Origin: Streptomyces sp. NBC_01241
GTDB taxonomy: Bacteria; Actinomycetota; Actinomycetes; Streptomycetales; Streptomycetaceae
Direction of reading: 5' to 3'
Length of the DNA: 64,000 nt
Assembly (NCBI RefSeq): GCF_041435435.1
Contig: NZ_CP108494.1
Span: 4,994,501 to 5,058,500 of the forward strand
In this document: positions 46,446-57,890 of the stretch, piece after piece
Position numbering within the stretch: position 1 is the stretch's first letter
How the letters are laid out: each line of letters opens with the position of its first letter
Made by a program: the position numbers and the translations under genes
Notes under the pieces: model-generated
Told to the model about the DNA's origin: nothing
Database searches by the model: none
Seen by the model: the letters and a program-made list of their open reading frames with translations, nothing else

Positions 46446-46656
46446 GGAACTCCTCCTGGCTGTCGAATGTTTGGGGCGTCACTCGCACGAGGGAATCAAG
46501 ATGGATTTTCTCGAAGTTTCGCAAAATATCTTTGCCGGGAGAGCCTAGTCTCCGTCTCAGGCCACCCGCCCGGAAGTACCCCGCTCGACGGAGCGGCCTC
46601 GTCACTGGGCAACCCGATACGCACCTTCCAACTTCCCTCCGTGAACGGAGACTTCC
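46446..46656. promoter_or_regulatory. Divergent promoter region of the XRE and ATPase genes
   Basis: 211 bases including an AT-rich core (46497-46535). The core contains CGAAGTTTCG, a short palindrome that is a reasonable candidate for autoregulation by the XRE protein. Assignment is tentative. Confidence 0.45.
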
Positions 46657-47097
46657 ATGGTCAGTACCACGGTATCGCCGCCCTGGACGTACACCCTCCA
46701 ACTTCCGCAGGATCCCCGCGCCCCCGGTGTGGCCCGTGCCACCCTTCGCACCATCCTGCGCGTGCACGGGATGCGCGAACTCACCGAGATCGCCGAGCTG
46801 TTGGCGAGTGAGCTGGTCACCAACGCCTACCTGCACTCCTCGGGGGCGTACTCCCTGCGGCTGCGCGATGCCGGGCGCAGCCGGGTCAGGCTGAGTGTCT
46901 GGGACACCAATCCGCACATCCCCGCCCCGTTCCAATGGAGCGCCGAGGCCCCGGCGGAGCTGGCCGAGCGGGGGCGGGGGCTGTACCTCGTGACCCTCTA
47001 CGCGGAGAGCTGGGGCGCGTACCCCATGCGTGGCGGGCTGCCGGGGCAGGGCGGGAAGCTGCTCTGGGTGGAGTGCGCGGCAAAGGGGGAGAGGTAG
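46657..47097 (+). CDS. RsbW-like serine kinase/ATP-binding protein
   Basis: GHKL ATPase of 146 aa, anti-sigma-factor type. N box LASELVTNAYLHSS, G1 box VWDTNPHIP (D-x-N-form) and GRGLYLVTLYAESWG (G2) are visible; compared with SpoIIAB the G1 glycine is absent. Members next to XRE/DUF397 genes are common in Streptomyces. GGAGA precedes the ATG. No cognate sigma gene is near. Confidence 0.88.
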   Translation: MVSTTVSPPWTYTLQLPQDPRAPGVARATLRTILRVHGMRELTEIAELLASELVTNAYLHSSGAYSLRLRDAGRSRVRLSVWDTNPHIPAPFQWSAEAPAELAERGRGLYLVTLYAESWGAYPMRGGLPGQGGKLLWVECAAKGER

Positions 47098-47107
47098 GCG
47101 GGGAGAG

Positions 47108-47134
47108 GGCGAGCGACCCATCGGATCGCTCGCC
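47108..47134. terminator. Terminator after the ATPase gene
   Basis: A perfect 9-bp inverted repeat GGCGAGCGA/TCGCTCGCC (47108-47116 and 47126-47134), 10 bases after the ATPase stop. Confidence 0.7.
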
Positions 47135-47165
47135 CCAGGCAATCACGCCGGGAACTCCGGCTCGG

Positions 47166-47393
47166 TCAGGAGGCCGTGGACCACGGGCCGGGGAAGCGCT
47201 GCTGCGGGTACGCCTCGACGACGTGGACGGGGCGCAGGGAGGTGGGGCCGGACGGGTGGGTCCGGTCCGCGCCGGTGTCCGCGTGGTCCGTGGGCGAGGC
47301 GCCGAAGGCCAGGAAGGACAGCGTGGACAGGGCGGCGGTGGCGGTGCGCAGGAGCATGCGGGAGTTCCCGCACGCGCGCGTGAATCGGTTCAT
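47166..47393 (-). CDS. Possible small secreted protein
   Basis: A 75-aa frame with an N-terminal basic stretch and a hydrophobic segment (MLLRTATAALSTLSFLAFGAS) that resembles a signal peptide, followed by a polar mature part. Ribosome site and codon bias are only moderate. It lies downstream of the monooxygenase gene on the same strand with 57 bases between. It may be a chance frame. Confidence 0.4.
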   Translation of the reverse strand: MNRFTRACGNSRMLLRTATAALSTLSFLAFGASPTDHADTGADRTHPSGPTSLRPVHVVEAYPQQRFPGPWSTAS

Positions 47394-47450
47394 AGCATGT
47401 CAGGAAAATATGAGTGCGCGACAGTTGCGGGATTGCCCGGCGCGACGCGC

Positions 47451-49010
47451 TCAGAGCCGCCTGAATGCCGTATCGCTCAGGCGGTCCATGTAGGTGCCAA
47501 CAGCCTGGCTGTCCGCCGCCGGTGAGATCAGTGCCACGTGGTTGTCCGGGCGGACCAGGACGAGGGTGTCGGCGCCGGGCTCGATGCCGTACGCCGTACG
47601 GGCGTGGCCCGCCTCGTCGGCCAGATCGGCGGGGCCGCCCGCGTCCACCCCGTACGCCCGCACCGCGTCGCCGTACGCCGCTTCCGTGGCCCGTAGCGTG
47701 TCCGCCGTGCCCGGGCCGAAGCCCAGCAGGGTGAAGTGCGGTCCGGCGAACGCTTCGAAGAGGCGGGTCGGTGCGCCTGTTGCGGCGTCGCGGCACGGGG
47801 CGTCCGGGGCGCGGTCGCCCGCTCGCAGACGGGGGGTGGAGCCCGCGGGAGAGAGCGAACTCCAGTGGTAGCCGCGCGTCAGGCCCGTGGTCTCGGCGGT
47901 GCCCGCCGCGTCCAGGCCGCCGCCCGGCTGCTTGATCGCTTCGAGAGTGGCCCGCAGCCGCTCGGAGGTGATGTCCAGCGTCCAGGAGGCCACCGGCAGC
48001 CGCTCCTCCTCGTACGTGTCCAGCAGGCCCGGATCCGACTGTCCGGTGACGACCCGGGCGAGCTTCCAGCCCAGGTTGAACGCGTCCTGGATCCCGGTGT
48101 TCATGCCCAGCCCGCCCGCGATGGAGTGCACATGCGCGGCGTCCCCGGCCAGCAGGACGCGGCCCACCCGGTAGCGGTCGGCCATGCGCTCGTTGACCCG
48201 GTACGTGGACAGCAGGTCGGCCCGCGTCAGATGGGTGCCCGGCAGTCCGGTGTGCCGGGCGAAGAGCCGGCGGAAGCTCTCCAGCGAGGGCGGTACGGGG
48301 GCACCCGCCCGGTCCCGCTCCGGCCCGGCCTGGAACCACCAGCCCGACGGTGTACCCGGGATCGGGCACAGCAGCACGGCACCGTCCTCGTCGAACCACT
48401 GGTGCCAGTAGTTGCGGTCGAGGCCGTCCGCCTCCACGTCGCCGCAGACCATCATCTGCTCCTCGGTCGTCTTCCCCTCGAACGGGATGCCGAGCAGCTT
48501 GCGTACCGAGCTGTGACCGCCGTCGCACCCCACCACGTACCGCGCCGCGAGGTTCCGGCCGTCGGCGAGCGTGACGGTCACCGAGTCGGGTCCTGCCGCC
48601 AACCCGGTTGCTTCCGCGTCGAGTTCCACGTGTACGCCGTACTCCGCCAGGCGGTCCCGCAGGATCTCCTCCAGCCGCCACTGGGCGATCATCCACGGCC
48701 GGTCGTACGGGGTGTCCGGCGTCGGGCGCGACGCCTCGAACGGGTCGGTGTCGGTGATCGGCAGCCCGTTGCGGTACTTCCGCATCGGCGGCGGCGTCGA
48801 GCCTGCCGCCAGCACCCTGTCCACGATTCCCAGGTCCTCCAGGACCTCCAGGGACCGGGGGTTGGGGCCCTTGGCCCGCGAGCTGCGCGGAAAATCGGGG
48901 GACTTGTCGATGATCCGTACGGCGACGGAGCGCCGGGCCAGATCGCAGGCCAGGGTCAGGCCGGTGGGGCCCGAGCCGACGATCAGTACCTGGGCGGTGG
49001 GCATGGGCAT
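47451..49010 (-). CDS. FAD-dependent aromatic monooxygenase (PheA/TfdB type)
   Basis: Flavoprotein hydroxylase of 519 aa. FAD motif VLIVGSGPTGLTLACDLARR (first 25 residues), the DG motif VVGCDGGHSSVRK near residue 160, and GDAAHVHSIAGGLGMNTGIQDAFNLGWKL (quoted in part) for the FAD ribityl site. A C-terminal thioredoxin-like domain from about residue 390 ends in ADTLVLVRPDNHVALIS. Acts on a phenolic or polyketide-like substrate using NAD(P)H; no biosynthetic partners are adjacent. An inverted repeat upstream (49053-49082) may be its operator. Confidence 0.9.
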   Translation of the reverse strand: MPMPTAQVLIVGSGPTGLTLACDLARRSVAVRIIDKSPDFPRSSRAKGPNPRSLEVLEDLGIVDRVLAAGSTPPPMRKYRNGLPITDTDPFEASRPTPDTPYDRPWMIAQWRLEEILRDRLAEYGVHVELDAEATGLAAGPDSVTVTLADGRNLAARYVVGCDGGHSSVRKLLGIPFEGKTTEEQMMVCGDVEADGLDRNYWHQWFDEDGAVLLCPIPGTPSGWWFQAGPERDRAGAPVPPSLESFRRLFARHTGLPGTHLTRADLLSTYRVNERMADRYRVGRVLLAGDAAHVHSIAGGLGMNTGIQDAFNLGWKLARVVTGQSDPGLLDTYEEERLPVASWTLDITSERLRATLEAIKQPGGGLDAAGTAETTGLTRGYHWSSLSPAGSTPRLRAGDRAPDAPCRDAATGAPTRLFEAFAGPHFTLLGFGPGTADTLRATEAAYGDAVRAYGVDAGGPADLADEAGHARTAYGIEPGADTLVLVRPDNHVALISPAADSQAVGTYMDRLSDTAFRRL

Positions 49011-49052
49011 GCGGGGCTCCCCGGTCGTAGGTCCGTGGAAGCCCAGGAAAAC

Positions 49053-49082
49053 GTAACTGGGTTAAAAAGGCAACCCGGTAAC
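49053..49082 (-). promoter_or_regulatory. Imperfect inverted repeat upstream of the monooxygenase
   Basis: GTAACTGGGTT and AACCCGGTAAC (9 of 11 pairs) flank an 8-base AT-rich centre, 43 bases upstream of the monooxygenase start. It has the form of a MarR/TetR/PadR-type operator, but no regulator gene is adjacent. Confidence 0.5.
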
Positions 49083-49098
49083 TAAGGTGGAAGTTGGG

Positions 49099-50100
49099 TC
49101 ACCGGGTCGGGGTCGCCGTCGACGGGGGTGAGGCGGAATCCCCGGCCGGAGGTGTCTGCTGTCCCGCCAGCTGCGCCGCAACGGCCTGTGCCTGCGCCCT
49201 CGTCCGCCGTGACGTCCGGAACGCGTCCCAGGTCAGCAGGATGAGCGCCAGCCACACCAGGGCGAACCCGGCCCACCGCTCCGGCGGCATCTCCTCGTGG
49301 AAGTACAGGATGCCGAGGATGAACTGGAAGACCGGTGCCAGATACTGGAGCAGGCCCAGCGTGGAGAGCGGTACGCGGATCGCCGCCGCCCCGAACAGGA
49401 TGAGCGGTATGGCCGTGACGACGCCCGCCGCGGCCAGCAGCGCCGTGTGACCGAGGCCCTCGGAGGCGAACGTCGAGTCGCCCCGCGCGCCCAGCCACAG
49501 CAGATAGCCGAGCGCCGGCACGAACAGCACGCCGGTCTCGGCGGTGAGCGACTCCAGGCCACCCATGTTGACCTTCTTCTTCACCAGGCCGTACGTCGCG
49601 AAGGAGAACGCCAGCGACAACGAGATCCACGGAGGCCGCCCGTAACCGATGGCCAGCACGAGCACCGCCGCGACACTGGTGCCGACTGCCACCCACTGCA
49701 CGGGACGCAGCCGTTCGCCGAGGAACAGGACGCCCATGGCTATGGTGACCAGCGGATTGATGAAGTAGCCGAGCGAGGCCTCGACGACGTGCCCGTTGTT
49801 CACGGACCAGATGTACAGACCCCAGTTGACCGTGATCACGGCTGCCGCGACCGATATCAGGCCGAGCTTCCTCGGCTGCCGTATCAGCTCGCCGATCCAG
49901 GACCAGCGGCGCAGCACCAGCAGTGCGATGCCGACGACCCCGAGCGACCAGACCATGCGGTGGGCGAGGATCTCGATCGCGCCGGCGGGCTTCAACAGCG
50001 GCCAGAACAGGGGAACGATGCCCCACAGGCCGTATGCGCCGATACCGGACAGCAGTCCGGCCCGTTGGTCGGTCGTCCCCTTCACGGACCCGCCCCCCAT
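49099..50100 (-). CDS. rarD: EamA/DMT family transporter RarD
   Basis: Ten-helix drug/metabolite transporter (333 aa) of the RarD subfamily: GIGAYGLWGIVPLFWPLLKP at the start, ILAHRMVWSL, NWGLYIWSVNNGHVVEASLGYFINPL (quoted from its start) and LGLLQYLAPVFQFILGI near the end are diagnostic. The substrate is unknown; related to chloramphenicol sensitivity in name only. The start is either ATG at 50100 or GTG at 50085, the latter with GGGGGCGGG upstream. The last 40 residues are a polar tail. Confidence 0.92.
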   Translation of the reverse strand: MGGGSVKGTTDQRAGLLSGIGAYGLWGIVPLFWPLLKPAGAIEILAHRMVWSLGVVGIALLVLRRWSWIGELIRQPRKLGLISVAAAVITVNWGLYIWSVNNGHVVEASLGYFINPLVTIAMGVLFLGERLRPVQWVAVGTSVAAVLVLAIGYGRPPWISLSLAFSFATYGLVKKKVNMGGLESLTAETGVLFVPALGYLLWLGARGDSTFASEGLGHTALLAAAGVVTAIPLILFGAAAIRVPLSTLGLLQYLAPVFQFILGILYFHEEMPPERWAGFALVWLALILLTWDAFRTSRRTRAQAQAVAAQLAGQQTPPAGDSASPPSTATPTR

Positions 50101-50236
50101 GTCTGTGTCAGCTGCTCCGCGTCGACCGATCCGTCGACTGCACGACGGTAGCGCCGGAAGGACCTCATGTCATAGCCGTATCGACATACGGTCATGACAT
50201 GAGGCCCCTGGGGTGCTGGAGGAGGGAGCGGCGGAG

Positions 50237-51109
50237 TTACGCCGTGGCCGCCGCCTCGGCCACAGCCGCGGCCACCGTCTCGGCGAGCGGCGTCGTCGGC
50301 CGGCTGATCAGCCGGGCCAGGTCACCGCTCGTGCCGGCGAGCAGCCCGCGCTCGATCGCGGCGTCCACATCGACGAGGATCGCCGCGAAACCCTCGGGCA
50401 CGCCGGCGCCGACCAGGATCTCCTGGTGGACGGCGGCCGGGACGTTCTGGTGGACGATCTCCTTGCCGGTGGCCCGGGCGACCTCGGCCGCGTACTCGGC
50501 GAACGACCAGGCGGCATCGCCGCTCAGCTCGTAGACCGCGCCGAGGTGGCCCTCGCCGGTCAGTACGGCGGCCGCCGCGGCGGCGTAATCGGCACGGGTG
50601 GCGGAGGCGACCCGTCCGTCGCCCGCGTTGGCGACGACGGCGCCGTGTTCCAGGACGGGGGCGAGGTTGGCGGTGTAGTTCTCGGTGTACCAGCCATTGC
50701 GCAGGAAGGTGTGCGGCAGTCCGGCGTCGAGGATCAGCTGCTCGGTGACCTTGTGCTCGTCGGCGAGCGTGAAGTCCGCGTCGGGACCGCCCAGCACGCC
50801 CGTGTACGCGAACTGCGCGACGCCCGCCGCCTTGGCCGCGTCGATGACGGCGGTGTGCTGCGGGACGCGCCTGCCGACCTCGCTGCCGGAGATGAGCAGG
50901 ACGCGGTCACCGGCCCGGAAGACGTCCTTGAGGGACTCCGGGCGGTCGTAGTCCGCGACGCGGAGCTCGACGCCGCGGGCGGCCAGCGGGGCGGCCTTCG
51001 CATCGTCGCGGACGACGGCGGCGATCTCGGTCGCGGGCACGGTGGCGAGCAACTGGTCGATGACGAGACGGCCGAGCTCTCCGGTGGCTCCGGTGACGAC
51101 GATGCTCAT
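50237..51109 (-). CDS. NAD(P)-binding quinone reductase, QorB-like (NmrA family)
   Basis: Atypical short-chain dehydrogenase of 290 aa. N-terminal nucleotide motif VVTGATGELGRLVIDQLL (GxxGxxG), then VLLISGSEVGRRVPQHTAVIDAAKAAGV and the conserved NGWYTENYT typical of E. coli QorB (YtfG). Probably reduces quinones with NADPH. It is divergent from a HxlR regulator with a short operator-like palindrome between them, the same layout as qorB/qorR pairs. ATG at 51109, GGAGAAACC upstream. Confidence 0.9.
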   Translation of the reverse strand: MSIVVTGATGELGRLVIDQLLATVPATEIAAVVRDDAKAAPLAARGVELRVADYDRPESLKDVFRAGDRVLLISGSEVGRRVPQHTAVIDAAKAAGVAQFAYTGVLGGPDADFTLADEHKVTEQLILDAGLPHTFLRNGWYTENYTANLAPVLEHGAVVANAGDGRVASATRADYAAAAAAVLTGEGHLGAVYELSGDAAWSFAEYAAEVARATGKEIVHQNVPAAVHQEILVGAGVPEGFAAILVDVDAAIERGLLAGTSGDLARLISRPTTPLAETVAAAVAEAAATA

Positions 51110-51187
51110 GGGTTTCTCCTCTTTCGGTGGCGCTGGTCCTCGTTCGGGCTCTTGAACTCACCGTACGGGGTGCGCTAACCAAACGAA

Positions 51188-51212
51188 AGTACCCACTTTG
51201 AAGTAAGGTACT
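51188..51212. promoter_or_regulatory. Operator-like palindrome between the QorB and HxlR genes
   Basis: AGTACC/GGTACT arms with inner ACTT/AAGT form a 25-base near-palindrome just upstream of the HxlR ATG and about 80 bases from the QorB start. HxlR regulators bind such symmetric sites, so autoregulation and control of the divergent reductase are likely. Confidence 0.65.
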
Positions 51213-51215
51213 GGC

Positions 51216-51635
51216 ATGAGCGTGAGTGACCCGGGCCTGAGCCCGAGCCCGAGCCCGAGCCCGAGCCGGAAGCCCGACGTGAACCGGCAGATGTGCCCCT
51301 CCCGGCTGGTGCTCGAACACGTCACCAGCCGCTGGGGCGTCCTGGTCCTCGCCGCGCTGCTGGAGCGCTCGTACCGCTTCAGCGAACTGCGCCGGGAGGT
51401 CGGCGGGGTCAGCGAGAAGATGCTGGCCCAGACCCTCCAGACCCTGGAACGGGACGGTTTCGTGCACCGGGACGCGAAGCCGGTGATCCCGCCCCGGGTC
51501 GACTACTCGCTCACCGGGCTGGGCCGGGAGGCCGCCGAGCAGGTGTGGGCGCTGGCCCGCTGGACGGAGCGCCGTCTGGACGCCGTGCACGCGGCGCGCC
51601 AGACGTACGACGCGCGGAAGGCGCACGACGCGTAG
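51216..51635 (+). CDS. HxlR family transcriptional regulator
   Basis: Regulator of 139 aa. MCPSRLVLEHVTSRWGVLVLAALL carries the conserved cysteine (about residue 26) used for redox or electrophile sensing in HxlR/QorR/HypR proteins; winged helix RFSELRREVGGVSEKMLAQTLQTLERDGFV (quoted from its start) follows. An N-terminal SPSPSPSP run, from a 6-base repeat, precedes the domain. It very probably senses quinone or aldehyde stress and controls the divergent reductase. Confidence 0.92.
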   Translation: MSVSDPGLSPSPSPSPSRKPDVNRQMCPSRLVLEHVTSRWGVLVLAALLERSYRFSELRREVGGVSEKMLAQTLQTLERDGFVHRDAKPVIPPRVDYSLTGLGREAAEQVWALARWTERRLDAVHAARQTYDARKAHDA

Positions 51636-51665
51636 GGCCACCCGGAAGCAGCGGGAAGACAGCGG

Positions 51666-53621
51666 TCAGTCCGGCTGAGGCGCCCGCCCCTCCTCCAGCG
51701 TCCGCAGCGCCCGCGAGACGTCGAACGGCAGGATCGTCACCGCCACGTGCGGCAGTGGCGCCAGCGTCTTCGCCATCTGCTCACCCGTGCCCCGGTGCAG
51801 CAGCTTCCCGAGCACGTTGCGGTACGTGCGCCGGGGGACCAGCACCGTCAGCCAGGTGTTCCCGTCCTCCGTGGTGCGGACCGCCAGTTGCCGCATCGCA
51901 TTGCGCAGCCGCCGGTCCGGGCACGCCACCAGCTCCAGGGACACGGTCGTGGCGGCCGTCGACTCCCATCGGGCGGCCAGCCGTCTGCCGTACGCCTCGT
52001 CGATCGCGAAGTGCACCGCCCGGATCTCGTCCGGACGCAGCTCATGGGCGTATCGCAGGGCCTTCAGCGTTGCCAGGTCGAGCGACTCGACGAGCACGAA
52101 GACCAGATGGCGGCGGGTCCGGGCACGGTCGGCGCCCGGAGCCGTAATGCTCTGCAGCGCGGCCGCCTCGTGCCGGTACTCGCGGTTGATCCGCGTCAGT
52201 GCCCAGACCCCGAGCGGGAAGACCACCACGACCAGCCAGGCGCCCTCGGTGAACTTGGTGACCGCGAAGATCAGCACGACGGCGGCCGAGATGAACGCGG
52301 TGAGCCCATTGACCGCGATCTTCAGCCGGCGGTGCGGCTCCCGGCGTCGCAGGTGGTACGCGGTGAGACCGGCCCCGGCCATGGTGAACGCGGTGAACAC
52401 GCCGATCGCGTACAGCGCCACCAGCCTGTCCACGCTGGCGCCGGTGGCCAGGAGCAGCGCCAGCGAGACGGTGGTCAGCGAGATGATGCCGTTGGAGAAC
52501 GCCAGCCGGTGCCCGCGCCGGGTCAGCACGCGCGGCAGGAACCGGTCCTCGGCGACGAAACTGGCGAGGTACGGAAAGCCGGTGAACGGGGTGTTGGCGC
52601 CGGTGTAGAGGATCAGCGCGGTCGCCAGCTGCACGAAGACGAGCCCGGCCGTACCGGCCGGCCCGCTGCCGAACGCGAGGTGGGCCTCCTGCGCGATCAC
52701 GGTCGGGGTGCCGTCCTTGTACGGCACCGCGTGGGTGAAGTGCGCCAGCGTGGACACGCCCAGCACGAGGGTGCCGAGCACCGCGCTCATGGTGATGAGG
52801 GTGCGGCGGGCGTTGCGGCCCTGGGGTTCACGGAACGTGGAGATGCCGTTGGAGATCGCTTCGAGCCCGGTGAGGGACGAGCCGCCGTTGGCGAACGAGC
52901 GCAGCACGATGAAGAGGGAGGCGCCGTAGAGCCAGCCGTTGCCCGGGGTGCCGAGCGGCACGACTCCGGCGGCGTGCAGATCGGCGTGCGGCAGCTCGCC
53001 GAAGATCCCGCGCAGCGCGGCGACGAGGAGAACGAGGCCGATGGCGGCCATGAAGAGGTAGGCGGGCAGCGCGAAGGCTCGGCCCGCCTCGCGGACCCCG
53101 CGCAGGTTCCCGTACGCGAGCAGCACGATGACGGCGACGGAGACCGGGAGCTGGAGATGGTCCAGGCCGGTGAAGTTGCCGCCGACCAGATGGGCGAGCG
53201 AGATCAGGGCGTTGGTACCGGCCGAGACCTGCACGGCCACGGTGACGATGTAGTCGACGAGCAGTGCCACGGCGGCGATCTGCGCGATGTTGGGCCCGAA
53301 GTTCTCCCGGGCGACGACGTACGAACCGCCGGCCCGGGTGTAGATCATCACGACGTCGCTGTAGCAGAGCGTCAGGAGCAGCAGCACCAGCAGGATCGCG
53401 CCGGTTACGGGCATGAGCAGCGTGAAGGCGGCGACACCGACGACGGGCACCAGGACCCGGAGCATCTCCTCGGAGCCGTACGCGGTCGAACTGACGCAGT
53501 CGGAGGCGAGCACCCCGAGCGCCGTCCGGTTGTTCAGCTTCTCCTCGCTGATGCGCTCGGTGGTGAGAGCTCTGCCGAGCAGACGCCGCTTGATGCGGTA
53601 GGCGGGGCGGTCCAGGGTCAT
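51666..53621 (-). CDS. APC superfamily permease with cytosolic C-terminal domain
   Basis: Membrane protein of 651 aa with about 12 hydrophobic helices (residues 40-480) and a ~150-residue soluble C-terminal domain resembling USP-like folds. SDCVSSTAYGSEEMLRVLVPV and YTRAGGSYVVARENFG are typical of the actinobacterial amino acid/potassium (KimA/AmvI-like) permeases, so K+ or amino acid uptake is possible. Start taken at ATG 53621, although its ribosome site is weak; a GTG six bases upstream is an alternative. Confidence 0.85.
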   Translation of the reverse strand: MTLDRPAYRIKRRLLGRALTTERISEEKLNNRTALGVLASDCVSSTAYGSEEMLRVLVPVVGVAAFTLLMPVTGAILLVLLLLTLCYSDVVMIYTRAGGSYVVARENFGPNIAQIAAVALLVDYIVTVAVQVSAGTNALISLAHLVGGNFTGLDHLQLPVSVAVIVLLAYGNLRGVREAGRAFALPAYLFMAAIGLVLLVAALRGIFGELPHADLHAAGVVPLGTPGNGWLYGASLFIVLRSFANGGSSLTGLEAISNGISTFREPQGRNARRTLITMSAVLGTLVLGVSTLAHFTHAVPYKDGTPTVIAQEAHLAFGSGPAGTAGLVFVQLATALILYTGANTPFTGFPYLASFVAEDRFLPRVLTRRGHRLAFSNGIISLTTVSLALLLATGASVDRLVALYAIGVFTAFTMAGAGLTAYHLRRREPHRRLKIAVNGLTAFISAAVVLIFAVTKFTEGAWLVVVVFPLGVWALTRINREYRHEAAALQSITAPGADRARTRRHLVFVLVESLDLATLKALRYAHELRPDEIRAVHFAIDEAYGRRLAARWESTAATTVSLELVACPDRRLRNAMRQLAVRTTEDGNTWLTVLVPRRTYRNVLGKLLHRGTGEQMAKTLAPLPHVAVTILPFDVSRALRTLEEGRAPQPD

Positions 53622-53663
53622 GGCCACATGGTGCGCGGTGGCCGGGCGCACCCCTGGACGCAA

Positions 53664-53698
53664 TCGCCGGGCGGGCCGAAATTCAGCCCGTCCGGCGA
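53664..53698 (-). terminator. Terminator after korB
   Basis: A 13-bp stem with one mismatch (53664-53676 with 53686-53698) lies 26 bases beyond the korB stop and before the permease gene. Confidence 0.75.
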
Positions 53699-53723
53699 CA
53701 GCGGGTGGCGAGGGCGGGAACCG

Positions 53724-56730
<3,007 letters not shown>

Positions 56731-57032
56731 TGAACTGGACCTCCCTCGGGGCGGCTGCTCGGGACCGGCCGGCCCGCCGGCGGTCCCAAGGCCCACCCTA
56801 CGTCGGTAAGGGTCGCCTTCCCTGGACCGATCATATGGTGGACGTCGTTTTGAGACGCGATTTGATACCGGTTTGTCATGTTTGGCAAGCCCCCCAGCCG
56901 TTCGATGAAGACGCTGTGCACTCATTCTTTGGTTCTAGGACTCCGGTCGGCCGCCTCGGCGGCCGACCGGAGTCCGCGACGCACACCGGCCCGAACCGGC
57001 TCCCGCCAGGTATCTGACAGGGTGTCAGCTAA
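56731..57032. other. 302-base gap with one terminator
   Basis: Contains the terminator at 56938-56975 and presumably the korA promoter to its left. No coding sequence is seen. Confidence 0.5.
56938..56975 (-). terminator. Terminator of the response-regulator gene
   Basis: A perfect 18-bp inverted repeat (56938-56955 and 56958-56975, arm GGACTCCGGTCGGCCGCC) beyond the regulator stop at 57033. Confidence 0.88.
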
Positions 57033-57707
57033 TTAGGAGTTCAGGTAGGTCAGCACTGCCAGGACCCGGCGGTGATCCCCGTCACTGGGGGACAGGCCCA
57101 GCTTCAGGAAGATGTTGCTGACGTGCTTCTCCACGGCGCCGTCGCTCACCACCAGCTGCTTGGCCACCGCGGAATTCGTCCGGCCCTCCGCCATCAGGCC
57201 GAGCACCTCGCGCTCGCGCGGCGTCAGCCCGGCCAGGACGTCCTGCTTACGGCTCCGGCCCAGCAGCTGGGCCACCACTTCCGGATCCAGCGCCGTGCCG
57301 CCCTGCGCCACCCGGACCACGGCGTCCACGAATTCCCGGACCTCGGCGACCCGGTCCTTCAGCAGATACCCCACGCCCCGGCTGGATCCGGCCAGCAGCT
57401 CGGTGGCGTACTGCTCCTCGACGTACTGCGAAAGAACCAGGACCCCGATTCCCGGGTAGTCCTTGCGCAGGCGGACCGCCGCCCGCACGCCCTCGTCGGT
57501 GTGGGTGGGCGGCATCCGCACGTCGGCGACCACCACATCGGGCAGCGCGTCCTGATCCGCGAGCTCGTGCACCGTCTTGATCAGCGCCTCGGCGTCCCCG
57601 ACCCCGGCGACCACGTCATGCCCGAGATCGGTCAGCAGCCGGGTGAGCCCCTCCCGAAGCAGTACCGAATCCTCGGCGATGACTACCCGCACCCTGTGCT
57701 CCACCAT
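57033..57707 (-). CDS. NarL/FixJ family response regulator
   Basis: Two-domain regulator (224 aa): receiver with VVIAEDSVLLREGLTRLL, phospho-acceptor Asp in VVVADVRMPP (about residue 59) and LLKDRVAEVREF, then a LuxR-type HTH LTPREREVLGLMAEGRTNSAVAKQLVVSD (quoted from its start). I prefer the ATG at 57707 with AAGGG upstream. It follows two paralogous sensor kinases on the same strand and precedes kor; its targets could include kor and nuo2, but no site is visible. Confidence 0.93.
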   Translation of the reverse strand: MVEHRVRVVIAEDSVLLREGLTRLLTDLGHDVVAGVGDAEALIKTVHELADQDALPDVVVADVRMPPTHTDEGVRAAVRLRKDYPGIGVLVLSQYVEEQYATELLAGSSRGVGYLLKDRVAEVREFVDAVVRVAQGGTALDPEVVAQLLGRSRKQDVLAGLTPREREVLGLMAEGRTNSAVAKQLVVSDGAVEKHVSNIFLKLGLSPSDGDHRRVLAVLTYLNS

Positions 57708-57780
57708 GACGCCCTTATCCCCGCTGTTCGCTGGTCCCGCCCGTACGGCCTCCAGCATCCCAGTATCGGCAGCGCTGTGT

Positions 57781-57828
57781 CCCCGGCCGCCGTACCGGCT
57801 CGATTTCGAGCCAGCACCGCGGCCGGGG
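57781..57828 (-). terminator. Nested hairpin after the first sensor kinase gene
   Basis: Outer 10-bp arms CCCCGGCCGC/GCGGCCGGGG (57781-57790 and 57819-57828) enclose a second 6-bp hairpin GGCTCG/CGAGCC (57797-57812). It lies between the kinase stop (57891) and the regulator start, so it may attenuate transcription into the regulator gene. Confidence 0.65.
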
Positions 57829-57890
57829 ACGAGGGGACCTGAAGGGGCCGTGGACCTGGGGATTCCGGTCACGGCACCGGACGGACGCGC

